From NCBI GenBank assembly GCA_016702745.1, contig JADJDJ010000003.1, positions 887,118 through 951,117 of the forward strand: a stretch of DNA of 64,000 bases. The letters are read 5' to 3'. The notes under the pieces were generated by a model that saw only the letters and a program-made list of their open reading frames with translations, was not told the DNA's origin and did no database searches. Of this stretch, positions 9,634-19,471 are shown one piece after another (position 1 is the stretch's first letter; each line of letters begins with the position of its first letter). The translations under genes were made by a program, and so were the position numbers. Source of the DNA: Chitinophagaceae bacterium (GTDB taxonomy: Bacteria > Bacteroidota > Bacteroidia > Chitinophagales > Chitinophagaceae).

Positions 9634-10035
9634 ATGCAATTATCAGGCCCGGTTGTGCTTTTTGATGGTGTTTGTAATTACTGTAACCGGATGGTCAATT
9701 TCGCCATCCGGAATGATCCGAACGCTCGTTTGAAATTTGCTCCCTTACAGTCGGAAACCGGTCAATCCCTGATCAGGAAATTTGGTATTTCTCCCACTGC
9801 CGATACCCTTGTTTTTATTGATAACAACAATGCTTATACCTATGCCCGGGCGGGCATCCGTATTTGCCGGTACCTGCGTTGGCCGGTTAAATTATTATAC
9901 GGACTGATCATCATACCGGCATTTATCAGCCAACCCGTTTATAAATGGATTGCCCGGAACCGGTACAAATGGTTTGGCAAGAAAGACAGTTGTATGATAC
10001 CTTCTCCGGAACTCCGGAGAAGATTCCTGGATTAA
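9634..10035 (+). CDS. DCC-family (DUF393) thiol-disulfide oxidoreductase-like protein
   Basis: 133 residues. The diagnostic VLFDGVCNYCNRMVNF motif with its CxxC pair is near the N-terminus (about residues 8-23), followed by the RLKFAPLQSE and GIRICRYLRWP stretches usual for the family. Members are small, probably membrane-associated thioredoxin-fold proteins whose substrates are not established. The gene is divergent from the sensor kinase (55-base gap) and converges with the GRAM-like gene, leaving 2 bases between stops. Confidence 0.88.
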   Translation: MQLSGPVVLFDGVCNYCNRMVNFAIRNDPNARLKFAPLQSETGQSLIRKFGISPTADTLVFIDNNNAYTYARAGIRICRYLRWPVKLLYGLIIIPAFISQPVYKWIARNRYKWFGKKDSCMIPSPELRRRFLD

Positions 10036-10037
10036 TA

Positions 10038-10397
10038 TTACCGGCTGTTGATCGCTGCGGCCACTTTATCAATATTCAGCACCCCGTAATTAAAGGTATG
10101 GGTGGAGCCATCAGTCAGTGTGAGGATTACTTTTTTAGCCAGGAAACTTTTTTGGGTCTCTGCCCGGCTGATCTCATCCTTCCGGATGGTCAGGTAGCCT
10201 TCACTGCCCCAATGCACAAACATGGCTTCAGAGAGTAATCCTTTGGCTGAAATATCATATTTCGCATCGTAGAGTAATCGTTTATTGGTCACCGTTAGTT
10301 TTCCATTGTATTTTCCACCCCCGGGCGGAATATAGATCAGGGTCCAGGTATCAATAATGCTTTCTCCTTCCTGCAGGGTAAATGGAAATTTTGACAT
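10038..10397 (-). CDS. GRAM/PH-like domain protein
   Basis: 119 residues, no signal peptide or membrane segment. The pattern KYNGKLTVTNKRLLYDAKYD followed by alternating strands and a final helix (NIDKVAAAINSR) is that of a GRAM or bacterial PH-like fold, which may bind lipids or proteins. It lies 6 bases after phzF in the same direction and is probably co-transcribed. Function is not known. Confidence 0.65.
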   Translation of the reverse strand: MSKFPFTLQEGESIIDTWTLIYIPPGGGKYNGKLTVTNKRLLYDAKYDISAKGLLSEAMFVHWGSEGYLTIRKDEISRAETQKSFLAKKVILTLTDGSTHTFNYGVLNIDKVAAAINSR

Positions 10398-10403
10398 TTA
10401 TTT

Positions 10404-11195
10404 TTATTTAGTGGTGAATTGTCCTTTCATATAAAAAACACATTGTCCACCCATGATCACTCTTTCTTTACTGAGCTGTTCACAATATACGTCCCCGCCT
10501 CTGGCCGATAGCTGACGGGCAACCATTTTTTTCTTTCCCAGTTTTTCGTTCCAGAATGGAATCAGCTGTGAATGTGCCGACCCCGTCACCGGGTCTTCAT
10601 CAATGCCGGCATTGGGGGCAAAGAAGCGGGACACAAAGTCAACTGTTTTCCCAGGTGCTGTAATAATGATCATCCTGTCCACCTGTTTCATCAGTGAAAA
10701 ATCTGGCCGGCAGTTTTTAACGGCTTCTTCCGTCAATAATTCAACAATATACTCCCGGTTACTATAGATACCCGCGATTTCAGGATTTCCCAATGAAGCT
10801 AATAAAGCGGGTGGGTACACATCCGTTCTTTCCGGTTTCCAGGAAGGAAAATCCATATCCAACCGGTCTTTATTCCTGGTTACGGTCAGCAAGCCGCTCT
10901 TTGAACTAAACACCACTTTTTTCTTTTTGGCTTTTAATATTTCCAGCAATACATAGGCCGAAGCCAGGGTGGCATGACCACAGAGATTAATCTCCAGTGC
11001 CGGGGTAAACCAGCGGATATCGTAATCCACGCCGCTGGTGGCAGAGGGAACAAAAAAAGCGGTTTCTGCCAGGTTATTCTCCATGGCAATTTGCTGCATC
11101 AGTAAATCTTCCGGCCATTTCTTCAAGGGTACAACGGCAGCGGGATTACCGGCAAACAAACGGTTCGTGAATGCATCAATCTGATAAAGCGTCAT
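10404..11195 (-). CDS. PhzF-family isomerase/epimerase-like protein
   Basis: 263 residues, the normal family size. It shows the N-terminal IDAFTNRLFAGNPAAVV signature, the ENNLAETAFFVP segment with the catalytic-type Glu, CGHATLASAYV, and DEDPVTGSAHSQLIPFW in the second half. PhzF proteins fold like diaminopimelate epimerase and catalyse isomerisations; only some act in phenazine synthesis, and no other phenazine genes are present here, so the substrate is open. It is followed at 6 bases by the GRAM-like gene. Confidence 0.9.
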   Translation of the reverse strand: MTLYQIDAFTNRLFAGNPAAVVPLKKWPEDLLMQQIAMENNLAETAFFVPSATSGVDYDIRWFTPALEINLCGHATLASAYVLLEILKAKKKKVVFSSKSGLLTVTRNKDRLDMDFPSWKPERTDVYPPALLASLGNPEIAGIYSNREYIVELLTEEAVKNCRPDFSLMKQVDRMIIITAPGKTVDFVSRFFAPNAGIDEDPVTGSAHSQLIPFWNEKLGKKKMVARQLSARGGDVYCEQLSKERVIMGGQCVFYMKGQFTTK

Positions 11196-11260
11196 ATAAA
11201 ACTTTTTTATAAAACTAAGCGGCCCTGATCAGCAGCAAGCATAGCAGATCGCCGCATTTT

Positions 11261-11899
11261 CTATAGATCAGGTTCTTTTGCTGATTTCAATTCATAAAAC
11301 CGGGGCAATGACCATTTCCATTTCACAGCCAGCACCCGGATGATAAATATAAAGAGGATGGCCAGCACCGTAACCATATCTGCATCGATGGACAATTTCA
11401 ATAATCCGAAATAAACAAGTCCGCCGGCAATACAAGCCATCGCATAAATTTCTTTCCGGAACAACAAGGGAATATGATTTAATAAAACATCTCTCACCAC
11501 CCCGCCAAAACAGGCCGTGATGGTACCCAGGGCAATACAAACGCCCATACTGAATTGTTTTTCCATTCCCAGTTTTATTCCGACGATGGTAAACAGTCCC
11601 AACCCCAATGCATCAAATAAAAAAAGGGTGGTGGTCAGGTGCCGCAGGTAACGGCCAAAGAACATGGTGGCAATGGCCGAACTGAAAATGACGATGGTGG
11701 CCGTTTCATTGCGCATCCAGCTCACGGGAAGGTTGCCGATCAGCATATCCCGCAGGGTTCCTCCGCCAATGGCAGTTACAAAGGCAAGGACAAGCACCCC
11801 AAATGGATCCAGTTTTTTTTCCATAGCCAGAAAGGCCCCTGATACGGCAAAGGAAATCGTACCGAGTATATCAATAATGGTTAGAAACTGGGGGGACAT
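11261..11899 (-). CDS. TRIC-type (UPF0126/YicG) membrane channel protein
   Basis: 212 residues with about seven hydrophobic segments. The two half-repeats of the family are visible: SGAFLAMEKKLDPFGVLVL with GGGTLRDMLIG, then GIKLGMEKQFSMGVCIALG with GGVVRDVLL. Bacterial members are homologous to trimeric intracellular cation channels. The protein should sit in the inner membrane. It is 65 bases upstream of phzF in the same direction. Confidence 0.9.
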   Translation of the reverse strand: MSPQFLTIIDILGTISFAVSGAFLAMEKKLDPFGVLVLAFVTAIGGGTLRDMLIGNLPVSWMRNETATIVIFSSAIATMFFGRYLRHLTTTLFLFDALGLGLFTIVGIKLGMEKQFSMGVCIALGTITACFGGVVRDVLLNHIPLLFRKEIYAMACIAGGLVYFGLLKLSIDADMVTVLAILFIFIIRVLAVKWKWSLPRFYELKSAKEPDL

Positions 11900-11927
11900 G
11901 CCTCTGAATTATAGTTGGGGCCGGCAT

Positions 11928-11950
11928 AAAAAAACCTGTCGGTTGACAGG
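11928..11950 (-). terminator. Terminator after the dodecin gene
   Basis: On the minus strand CCTGTC-AACC-GACAGG is followed by T7. It sits 16 bases past the dodecin stop and before the TRIC gene. Confidence 0.75.
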
Positions 11951-11965
11951 CAGGATTCATTGATT

Positions 11966-12226
11966 TTATTGCTCCTTCTCTTTCTTCTGCTTTTTTTCTT
12001 TCTTGTCTTTTTTCTTTGCCTTTTCATCTTCCAGCCGGAAAGAAACCTTGCAGATCACTCCGTAGGATTTGATCTTGCCTTCCTTCACATGCACTTTCAT
12101 ATCCTTCACCCATACAGAATCAATATTACGGATGGTTTTGGAAGCTTCTGTTACGGCCTGCTGAACGGCATCATCAAATCCTTTTTCTGAAGAAGCGATG
12201 AGTTCAATTACTTTAACAACAGACAT
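11966..12226 (-). CDS. Dodecin with lysine-rich C-terminal tail
   Basis: 86 residues from the ATG at 12226, which gives the canonical start MSVVKVIELIASSEKGFDDA. The frame is open further upstream, but those residues do not belong to the family. The flavin-stacking Trp is in RNIDSVWVKDM. Dodecins form hollow 12-subunit shells that store riboflavin, FMN or CoA-linked flavins in the cytoplasm. Usual length is 65-75 residues; here a tail of about 18 residues, nearly all Lys and Glu/Asp (KAKKKDKKEKKQKKEK), is appended. It lies 104 bases downstream of the E1 gene, on the same strand, with its own terminator. Confidence 0.9.
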   Translation of the reverse strand: MSVVKVIELIASSEKGFDDAVQQAVTEASKTIRNIDSVWVKDMKVHVKEGKIKSYGVICKVSFRLEDEKAKKKDKKEKKQKKEKEQ

Positions 12227-12330
12227 GGTTTTGGTTTTAGGTAAACAATCGTTTTTGGCTGTATAAGATAATGCTTTTTGCAGTGAATAGCAGATTTTAT
12301 CATCGTAAACTTTCCAGCTGCCTGCCGGCA

Positions 12331-14739
12331 TTATTCCGCCATCATCTCACTGATCACGGTTTCAATCTCTTCTGCATTGGGCTTGCTGAAATAATCCCCA
12401 TCACTGCCATAAGCCGGCCGGTGGGCCTTGCCTGTAATGGTACGGGGTGCCACATCCAGGTATTTGTATCCTCCTGTTCTTCCATCACTTTATTAAACAT
12501 GTATGCAGCAGCACCACCCGGTACATCTTCATCCACAAAAACTATCCGGTTGGTTTTTTTCAATGATTCCAGAATCGTATGTCCGGTATCAAAGGGCAGC
12601 AAGGTCTGTACATCCACAATCTCACAACTGATTCCTTTCATCTCCAGCATATAGGCGGCTTCCTGTATGATACGCAAAGTGGATCCATAAGAAACAATGG
12701 TAACATCTGTTCCCTCCCGGATAATCTCGGGCTTACCCAATGGTACAGTGAACTCGGTGAGGTTGGCAGGTAATTTTTCTTTTAAACGATATCCGTTCAG
12801 GCATTCGATCACCAGTCCGGGATCATTACTCCTGAGCAGGGTATTATACATGCCTACGGCCTGGGTCATGTTCCGGGGAACACAGACATACATTCCCCTG
12901 AGTGCATTAATGACCATTCCCATCGGAGAGCCGCTATGCCAGATCCCTTCGAGGCGATGACCACGGGTACGTACAATCAAGGGACAACTCTGCTGTCCCG
13001 CTGTACGGTAATGTAATGTGGATACGTCATCACTCAATGGTTGTAGTCCGTAGAGCAAATAATCCAGGTATTGAATTTCTGCAATCGGACGTAATCCGCG
13101 CATGGCCATACCAATACCCTGACCCATGATGGTCAGTTCCCGGATACCGGTATCAAAGATTCTGTTACTGCCATGCTTCTGTTGCAATCCGCTAAAGCCC
13201 TGGTTCACGTCACCGATAAAACCCAGGTCTTCCCCAAATGCCAATACGCGGGGATGATGAGTAAATAATTCATCAAAGAATTTATTTAACACCTCAAACC
13301 CGTTGACCAGGGGCGCATCATGGTGTATGACCGGTTTTACTTCCGTCACTTTCATGGCACTCCTCGGCCCTTCATTATATAATTGGGAATTGTAAAGTTT
13401 ATGATTCTCTGTCTGCAGTTCCTGATAATAATCACGGGTCCAGAATGCCGCATCGGATTTACCTGCCAGTGTCAATGCGGTGTGCAAGGTCTTCATCACA
13501 TCTCTTCTTAATGGTTCCCTTGCAGCGGTGATATCCAATGCGAGTTTTTCCAATTCCTGTGCCTGTTCCGGCAGCGATTTGGCCATGATCCTGATTAATT
13601 CACTGGCCCTGGCCACCTGTGCTTTTACCGGTGCAATGAAACGATCCCATGCAGCCAGTTTACTATCTCTTACAAATATTTTTGCCTTATCTGCAATCTC
13701 ATTCAGTTCATCATCTGTGGCCAGTTCATACTCGCAGATCCATTCCCGCATTTTCCGGATACCATCCCATTCTCTTTCCCATTCCAGTCTTTCCTGTGAT
13801 TTATATCTTTCATGACTGCCGGAAGTGGAATGTCCCTGTGGTTGGGTGATCTCTTCCACATGAAATAGAACCGGTATATGATTTTTTACGGGCCAGGCTG
13901 ATTCCTTCTTCAAACACTTCACACATTCCGGGATAGTCCCAACCTTTTACTTTATAAATCTGTACTCCGTTAGCTGATTCCGTCTGTTCCATCCCACTCA
14001 GTGCATCCGATACAGAGGCCTTGGTGTTCTGGTATTTTTTGGGACCTGAAATTCCATAGCCGTCATCCCAAACAAAAACAACCAGCGGTACCTGTAACAC
14101 ACCGGCGGCATTCATGGTTTCCCAAAAATGGCCTTCACTGGTAGATGCATCACCGATGGTGGCAAAGCATACTTCATCCCCATTATGAGACAGATTGGAA
14201 AAATTCTTCAGCTGACTGACCTGGCGAAAAGCTTTGGAAGCATAGGCGAGCCCCAATGCCCTGGGCATTTGCCCGGCCGTGGGGGCGATATCACTGCTGA
14301 TATTTTTTAACCCTGATAATGGTTGCCATTCCCCCGATTCATCCACCATTTTGGTAGCGAAATGACAATTCATCTGGCGTCCGGCACTGAAGGGTTCCCG
14401 GGCCGGGTCGGGGTCGGCATATAATTGTGCAAAAATCTGTTCAGCCGTTGCCAGACCGGCTGCCAGCATAAAAGTCTGGTCGCGGTAATACCCGCTGCGG
14501 AAATCACCTGGCCGGAAAAATTTGGCCATGGCCACCTGGGCTATTTCTTTACCATCTCCGAAAATTCCGAATTTGGCCTTGCCTCCCAATACCTCTTTTC
14601 TACCTAACAGACTGGTTTCCCTGCTGATACAGGCAATTCTGAAGTCAGATAGCACTTCATCCCTGAACCTTTCAAAAGAAAGTTGTTGTTCCTCCGGGCT
14701 GGCAGCTTCCGTTGTACTGAGGGTATTGGTACCTTCCAT
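12331..14739 (-). CDS. Fused alpha/beta E1 of a 2-oxoacid dehydrogenase, frameshifted in this sequence
   Basis: About 802 residues after two corrections. The alpha half has the thiamine-diphosphate region TIGDASTSEGHFWETMNAAG and the loop VWDDGYGIS. The beta half has FGEDLGFIGDVNQGFSGLQ and VFVDEDVPGGAAAY. The halves are split by a run of A6 (plus-strand T6 at 13882-13887) where A5 restores ISLARKNHIPVLF; near the end a missing base at 12473-12474 hides EEQGGYKYLDVAP and the true stop at 12331. It decarboxylates branched-chain or other 2-oxo acids and passes the acyl group to an E2 not present here. The -7 box ends 4 bases before the ATG. Confidence 0.9.
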
Positions 14740-14743
14740 GCCA

Positions 14744-14751
14744 CAAAAATA
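14744..14751 (-). promoter_or_regulatory. -7 box of the E1 gene (leaderless geometry)
   Basis: Reads TATTTTTG on the minus strand and ends 4 bases before the ATG at 14739. Confidence 0.5.
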
Positions 14752-14835
14752 GGGAGAAAGACAGGGCAGCTAACGCATGTTAAAAAATACCGTTTAATGA
14801 GTGCAACCCCTCTGGTTTATCTGCCATCTTTATCG

Positions 14836-14843
14836 TAAATTTG
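14836..14843 (+). promoter_or_regulatory. -7 box of the DUF1573 pair
   Basis: TAAATTTG, 20 bases before the first ATG (14864), in the 124-base divergent gap with the E1 gene. Confidence 0.5.
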
Positions 14844-14863
14844 ACCTTTACACGTATCTGATT

Positions 14864-15307
14864 ATGCGAAAACTGGCCTTTTTTATACTCTTGACTGTTT
14901 CCTGCTTCACTGCGGGTGCCCAGGGCAATATTGTCACTGAGGATGCCTTGCAGATCAGGGAAATGTCATTTGATTTTGGGAAAATACCCCAGGGCAAGCC
15001 GGTTTACCATGTTTTTGAGATTACCAATACAGGTAAGGATCAACTGAAACTGGATGATGTACATGCCACCTGTGGCTGTACCACACCCGAATGGAATAAG
15101 GATCCCATTGCTCCCGGTGCCACAGCCCGGATCCGGGTTGGCTACAATGCAGCAGCTGAAGGTCCTTTTGATAAACCGATTACGATTACTTATAACAATA
15201 ACCAACAAAATAAAGTCATTATCATCAAGGGGATCGTTTGGAAAGCCCCGGATGGAGCAGCGCCTTCCAATGCTGCTGTCAACTTTTTAAAAAAACAAAC
15301 CTTTTAA
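14864..15307 (+). CDS. Secreted DUF1573 protein, first of a pair
   Basis: 147 residues from the ATG at 14864, which starts a clean signal peptide (MRKLAFFILLTVSCFTAGAQ); the frame is open a little upstream but without a signal-like sequence. The mature part is a single immunoglobulin-like DUF1573 domain: FDFGKIPQGKPVYHVFEITN, then the conserved ATCGCTTPEW with two cysteines, then GYNAAAEGPFDKPITI. Such proteins are common in Bacteroidota envelopes; their role is not established. Ten bases separate it from a second copy. Confidence 0.9.
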   Translation: MRKLAFFILLTVSCFTAGAQGNIVTEDALQIREMSFDFGKIPQGKPVYHVFEITNTGKDQLKLDDVHATCGCTTPEWNKDPIAPGATARIRVGYNAAAEGPFDKPITITYNNNQQNKVIIIKGIVWKAPDGAAPSNAAVNFLKKQTF

Positions 15308-15317
15308 ATAATCAACC

Positions 15318-15818
15318 ATGAAGAAGATTCTTTTACTTTCTGCTGCTTTTATGTTCACCCTGGGTGTAATGGCTCAACCCAAACCAGATGATGTAATCAA
15401 AGTAAATGCTGAAACACATGATTTCGGTAAAATCAAACAGGGAGAGCCTGTGACATTTATTTTTGAGATCAAGAATATCTCAGACAAGCCGGTAGTAGTA
15501 GAAAATACCAGTGCTTCCTGTGGTTGTACTACTCCCGAAAAACCCACTGAACCCATTATGCCCGGAACTACCGGTAAAGTGAAAGTGGTATACAATGCCG
15601 CTAACCCTGCTCCTTTTACAAAAGATGTGTATATCAAACTGGCCGGCATTGATGCACAGAAAATCGTGCATATCACCGGTGAAGTTTTAACAGCGGAAGC
15701 TTTTGAAGCATGGAAGAAAGAGAAAAAACCAGCTACTCAGCAAGCGCCTCAGGCTGCTACACCAAAGCCTGCTGCTACAACTGGTCAGCCTAAGTTCACC
15801 ACTGCCAGCGGTAATTAA
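15318..15818 (+). CDS. Secreted DUF1573 protein, second of a pair
   Basis: 166 residues with signal peptide MKKILLLSAAFMFTLGVMAQ. Same domain plan as its neighbour: HDFGKIKQGEPVTFIFEIKN, SCGCTTPEKPTEP, YNAANPAPFTKDVYI. It differs by an Ala/Pro/Gln/Thr-rich C-terminal tail (from about residue 137) that looks disordered. The two genes appear to be an ancient tandem duplication in one operon, ended by a strong terminator. Confidence 0.9.
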   Translation: MKKILLLSAAFMFTLGVMAQPKPDDVIKVNAETHDFGKIKQGEPVTFIFEIKNISDKPVVVENTSASCGCTTPEKPTEPIMPGTTGKVKVVYNAANPAPFTKDVYIKLAGIDAQKIVHITGEVLTAEAFEAWKKEKKPATQQAPQAATPKPAATTGQPKFTTASGN

Positions 15819-15847
15819 TTGAGTTCATTTTAACCGAATCATACCAG

Positions 15848-15873
15848 CCCCGGGGACATCCCCGGGGTTTTTT
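15848..15873 (+). terminator. Strong terminator after the DUF1573 pair
   Basis: Hairpin CCCCGGGG-ACAT-CCCCGGGG followed by T6. It separates the pair from the converging SEDS-PBP gene. Confidence 0.9.
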
Positions 15874-15880
15874 GTTGGCC

Positions 15881-18800
15881 TTATTTCCCGGCCATGTACC
15901 GTTGAAAGACGGCTGACTGCTCCAGCATTTTGATCACGGCCGCCTGGAAACTTTCCTTCTGATCTGCCGGCCCGTTTTGTGAAGTGAAGTAAATCACCAC
16001 AAACCTATTTTTTCTGAAATTGAATCCTTTCTCCGTCAGATCTTTTTGGGAGATGATAATCGTGAACAGTTTGGACTTTGTCTTCTTCTCATCATCACCC
16101 GTTGTACCTGTTTTGGCATAATAGAAATAAGGTGATCCGTTTTTGAGCATGCCACCGAGTTTAGCGGCAGTCCCCCGATACAGGGCATCCCGCATACCCG
16201 TGAATACGCCTTCCTTCATCAGTTGCTGGTATTCATTATACCGCACTCCCCCATCCGTATCAAATCCGGTAAAGCTTTTCTCCCCGGCAAAAGGATTCAG
16301 GGTTAACTGGTAGTCCCGGTTCTGAGAGACCAGCTTGCCAAAAGCATCCAACATTTTAACCGGTGGTATCATGACCTGGCTGCTTCCTTTTACATGTCCG
16401 CGGAAGGAGGCCATGAATACTTCATTAGGTTTGTTGGCATGCATCCCGGTTCCCTTCTGATCAAAAAGGGCATATTCCGGTAATACAAATCCTGAGCGCT
16501 GAAAGCCCCTGCCAAATAAGGCAGAATCATAGGCCGTTTGAAAATGATCATAGCCCCTGCCGGCCCTGCTGGTATGAATACCAAAATTGATTTGTAATCC
16601 GGCCGATACAAATGAACTGTCTGATCCGAAATTGGCCTTACCCGACTGATAACCCGGCCAGTGCTCAAAGCCATCCAGCCAGTAATCCTTTCCTTTATAA
16701 CTGAACCAGGGCCAATGCAGGGCAGCTCCCGGCCTTTCACGGGTGAATTGCTGCAACAATAATGAAGGAAGTTCCTGTTTGGAATAGGAGCCCAGTAATA
16801 AAAGATTGGAGTGATAATAATTATCCGAATACCTGATATAGTCGGTCACATTGCTGATCCTTCCATTGTTCTTTTCAAAATCATAGGGGGCCACTTTTTC
16901 ACCACCATAGTACTCCTGTTTTTCTGTGAAGCCTTCACTTGAAAATGCATTCCAGTCAAGTCCCAGCCTGGAAGCAATCGCAGCAAATACAATCGGTTTT
17001 AAAGTAGAACCAGGACCAGGGTTGAGCCGCATCAGGTTGATATTGCCGATCCGTTTACGTAATACGGATGGGGGTACTGTTCCATTCTCCCCATTCATTG
17101 CCTGGCGCAATGATGCTTTATCATTGGGGTCCGGGCGATCCATTCCTTTGATATAATCAGGCATGGCCCAGATCCTTCCATTACCATCGGCAATGCTGAT
17201 TGCATATTCTGCACCGGTATTCCGGGCGGTATCCTCATTCACCATTTGCCGGATCATCCGGGAGAGTGAATCAGTCAATACCGCATCAAGAGAAATATAC
17301 ACATGCCGGTTCATTTTTTCTTTGCCGGTATTATCGGCGGCAATACTCTCTGCAAAATTCCTGGCCCAGATAAAATCAGCCCCTGCCGGATAATGATAGA
17401 ACCGGGATCCGTTGACATAATAATTTTTCATCCAGGCATCCGGTTCCAGCTTTACCAGCCAGTCTTCTTTTCCTGACGGATCATGGATGATATACTGAGA
17501 TGGATTGTTCATCGCGAGACTATCCCCGGGCTGTACTACCAGGGTTTTCCCTTCTCTTACCAATTCCAGTTTTTTATCCGATGTATTCAGGAGCAGTAAT
17601 TTGCTATTCGAGGTTTGTCCTGCTTTACTGGTGAAACTGAACTGCCATCCATTGATTGTTGTTATTCCATTCTCTGCTTCCCGATCTGACAAATGATATT
17701 GCAATGACTGCCCATCACCGGTATGATAGAAACTGATATTACAATAAGCGGTATCCCCGTACACTGAACCTCTCCATAATTGTTGCAGGTGCGGAGGCGC
17801 TTCCACATGAAAATAATTTTCGTTGATGGCCAGTTCCGGTTTACCACTGTTGAGATCCAGGAAGAGCATCCGGTTCGGATCCAGGTGCTGCGAAAAGGCA
17901 GCGCTGATATATTGTTTTAATTGCTGTTGCAGAATGAGCGGTGCATCATTCAGTTCGCCGGCTTCCCACAATTGTTTCAGGTTAGCAGTAAATAACTGGT
18001 CTTTGCGGTAGAGCGGCCATTTACGGCTATTCGCAGCCGTATCCACATCATCCCATAAAGGTTGAATGCGGCTGGCCGTATAAGTTTCCATTCCGGTGGA
18101 AAGTCCGGCTACCCCAAAATCCTTATCCCGGTTATACTGTGGTTGTACAAAAAACAATAGCAGGAGTAATCCGCCGAGTACCACGGCAGCCGGTAATAAT
18201 TTTTTCCGGTTGGAATACTGCTGCAAAGGCAGATGCCTGAAACAAAGAATCACCGCAATGATCAAAAGGGCCGGAAACAACACAGACTGCTTACTCAGGA
18301 TACTGCCAAAAGGAAGATCCTGTCCAAAGAAAATATAGCGGCCCGTTGCGGCGAGGATCACGAGCAATGCGGTGATGATAAGATAGTTTAAAATCGCAAA
18401 GCCGGTACTGACTGCCGCATAACCAGGATTGATCCGGTTGGTAAAATCAGGATAGAGTTTATAAAATGAAGCCAGCAATGAAACCGGTAAGAGGAGGAGC
18501 ACCACATACAATAGGGCCGGCCATCTTCCATGTTCTGCAATCAGGAAGCGACTGGTCACCAGGTCCGTGGCCTGTGCATTATACCTGGCTCCCCGGTTCT
18601 GCGGGGCATGCGGTAACAAACGGAAACCGGTTTGATTGATCCCGGGATTATGTTGCGGATCAATAAAAGTATTAATGAACCATTGGTTCTGTGCTGCCCT
18701 GATCACCGGCTCGTATCCATCTCCGTTGGCATAGGCTTTTTCAATGGCTGCTGCAGCCGGCATGGATAGTACATCCACCCGGTAACGGGTCATGGCTGCT

Positions 18801-19466
18801 TTTTCCTGGATTTTTTCTTTAGGGAAGAAGAAGGCAGCCATTAAAAAAAAGTACCAGGAGCAGGCTGCCACTGATCAGTTTTACTTTAGCAACGGTTAAA
18901 TTAAGCAGCCTGCTCACTGTATAACTGATCAACAGCGCCATCCCGAAACAAAGCAGCAGGTACAACCACTGTGGTAATTCCAGCAGGATCCTGAACAACA
19001 TGGGACCATAGAGCAGGTTGATGGCAAAGAGTAAAAGAAAAATGATACCCGCAACACCGAGGAATGCAGCATTATTACGGCTGCCGGCAGATAAACCTGC
19101 AATACTGTAATTGATCAATAAAAAAGATTCATGAAAAAGCAGGAAGTTGAGAAAGACCAGGGCAAACCCGATATCAACCAATGAAAAAACCATCAATAGA
19201 CTAAGTGATAATAGTAATCGTGCGGGATTACTGATCAGCAGGTGCATTTTACGGGAAGTGTCCACTTTCCACCAGCTTTTACCGGATGCAACGAGCAGGG
19301 GTGAAAAGCCTGTAGCCAGCCAGGTGAAAACAAAATAAATCAATACTAATCCGATGGCCAGGTGCCGGCAGACGGATGCATCAAAATGACTGAAGTATGC
19401 AATGGCTGCTCCCGCCAGTAATACCAGTAACCAACCGGACCAGAACAATACTCGGGTTCTTGTCAT
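15881..19466 (-). CDS. SEDS-like membrane domain fused to a penicillin-binding transpeptidase, frameshifted in this sequence
   Basis: Two overlapping frames join into about 1194 residues if one base is removed from an A8 tract at 18843-18850; the joint then reads LLLVLFLMAAFFFPKEK. Residues 1-440 hold about ten membrane helices. The QATDLVTSRFLIAEHG loop (Asp301) and the later GQDLPFGSILSKQS stretch resemble the TDFIF..EE.G and LPFISYGGSS regions of FtsW/RodA glycan polymerases. A further helix at about 450-470 leads to a periplasmic part with all three transpeptidase motifs: PGSTLKP (Ser820), SDN (Ser880) and AKTGT (Lys1118). This suggests one chain able both to polymerise and to cross-link peptidoglycan. 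Last gene of the operon. The PBP part is secure; the SEDS assignment is inferred. Confidence 0.72.
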
Positions 19467-19471
19467 TTTAT

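Noticed and set aside
10404..11195. Phenazine biosynthesis locus
   Set aside because: Only a PhzF-family protein is present; other phz genes are absent and PhzF relatives have many roles.
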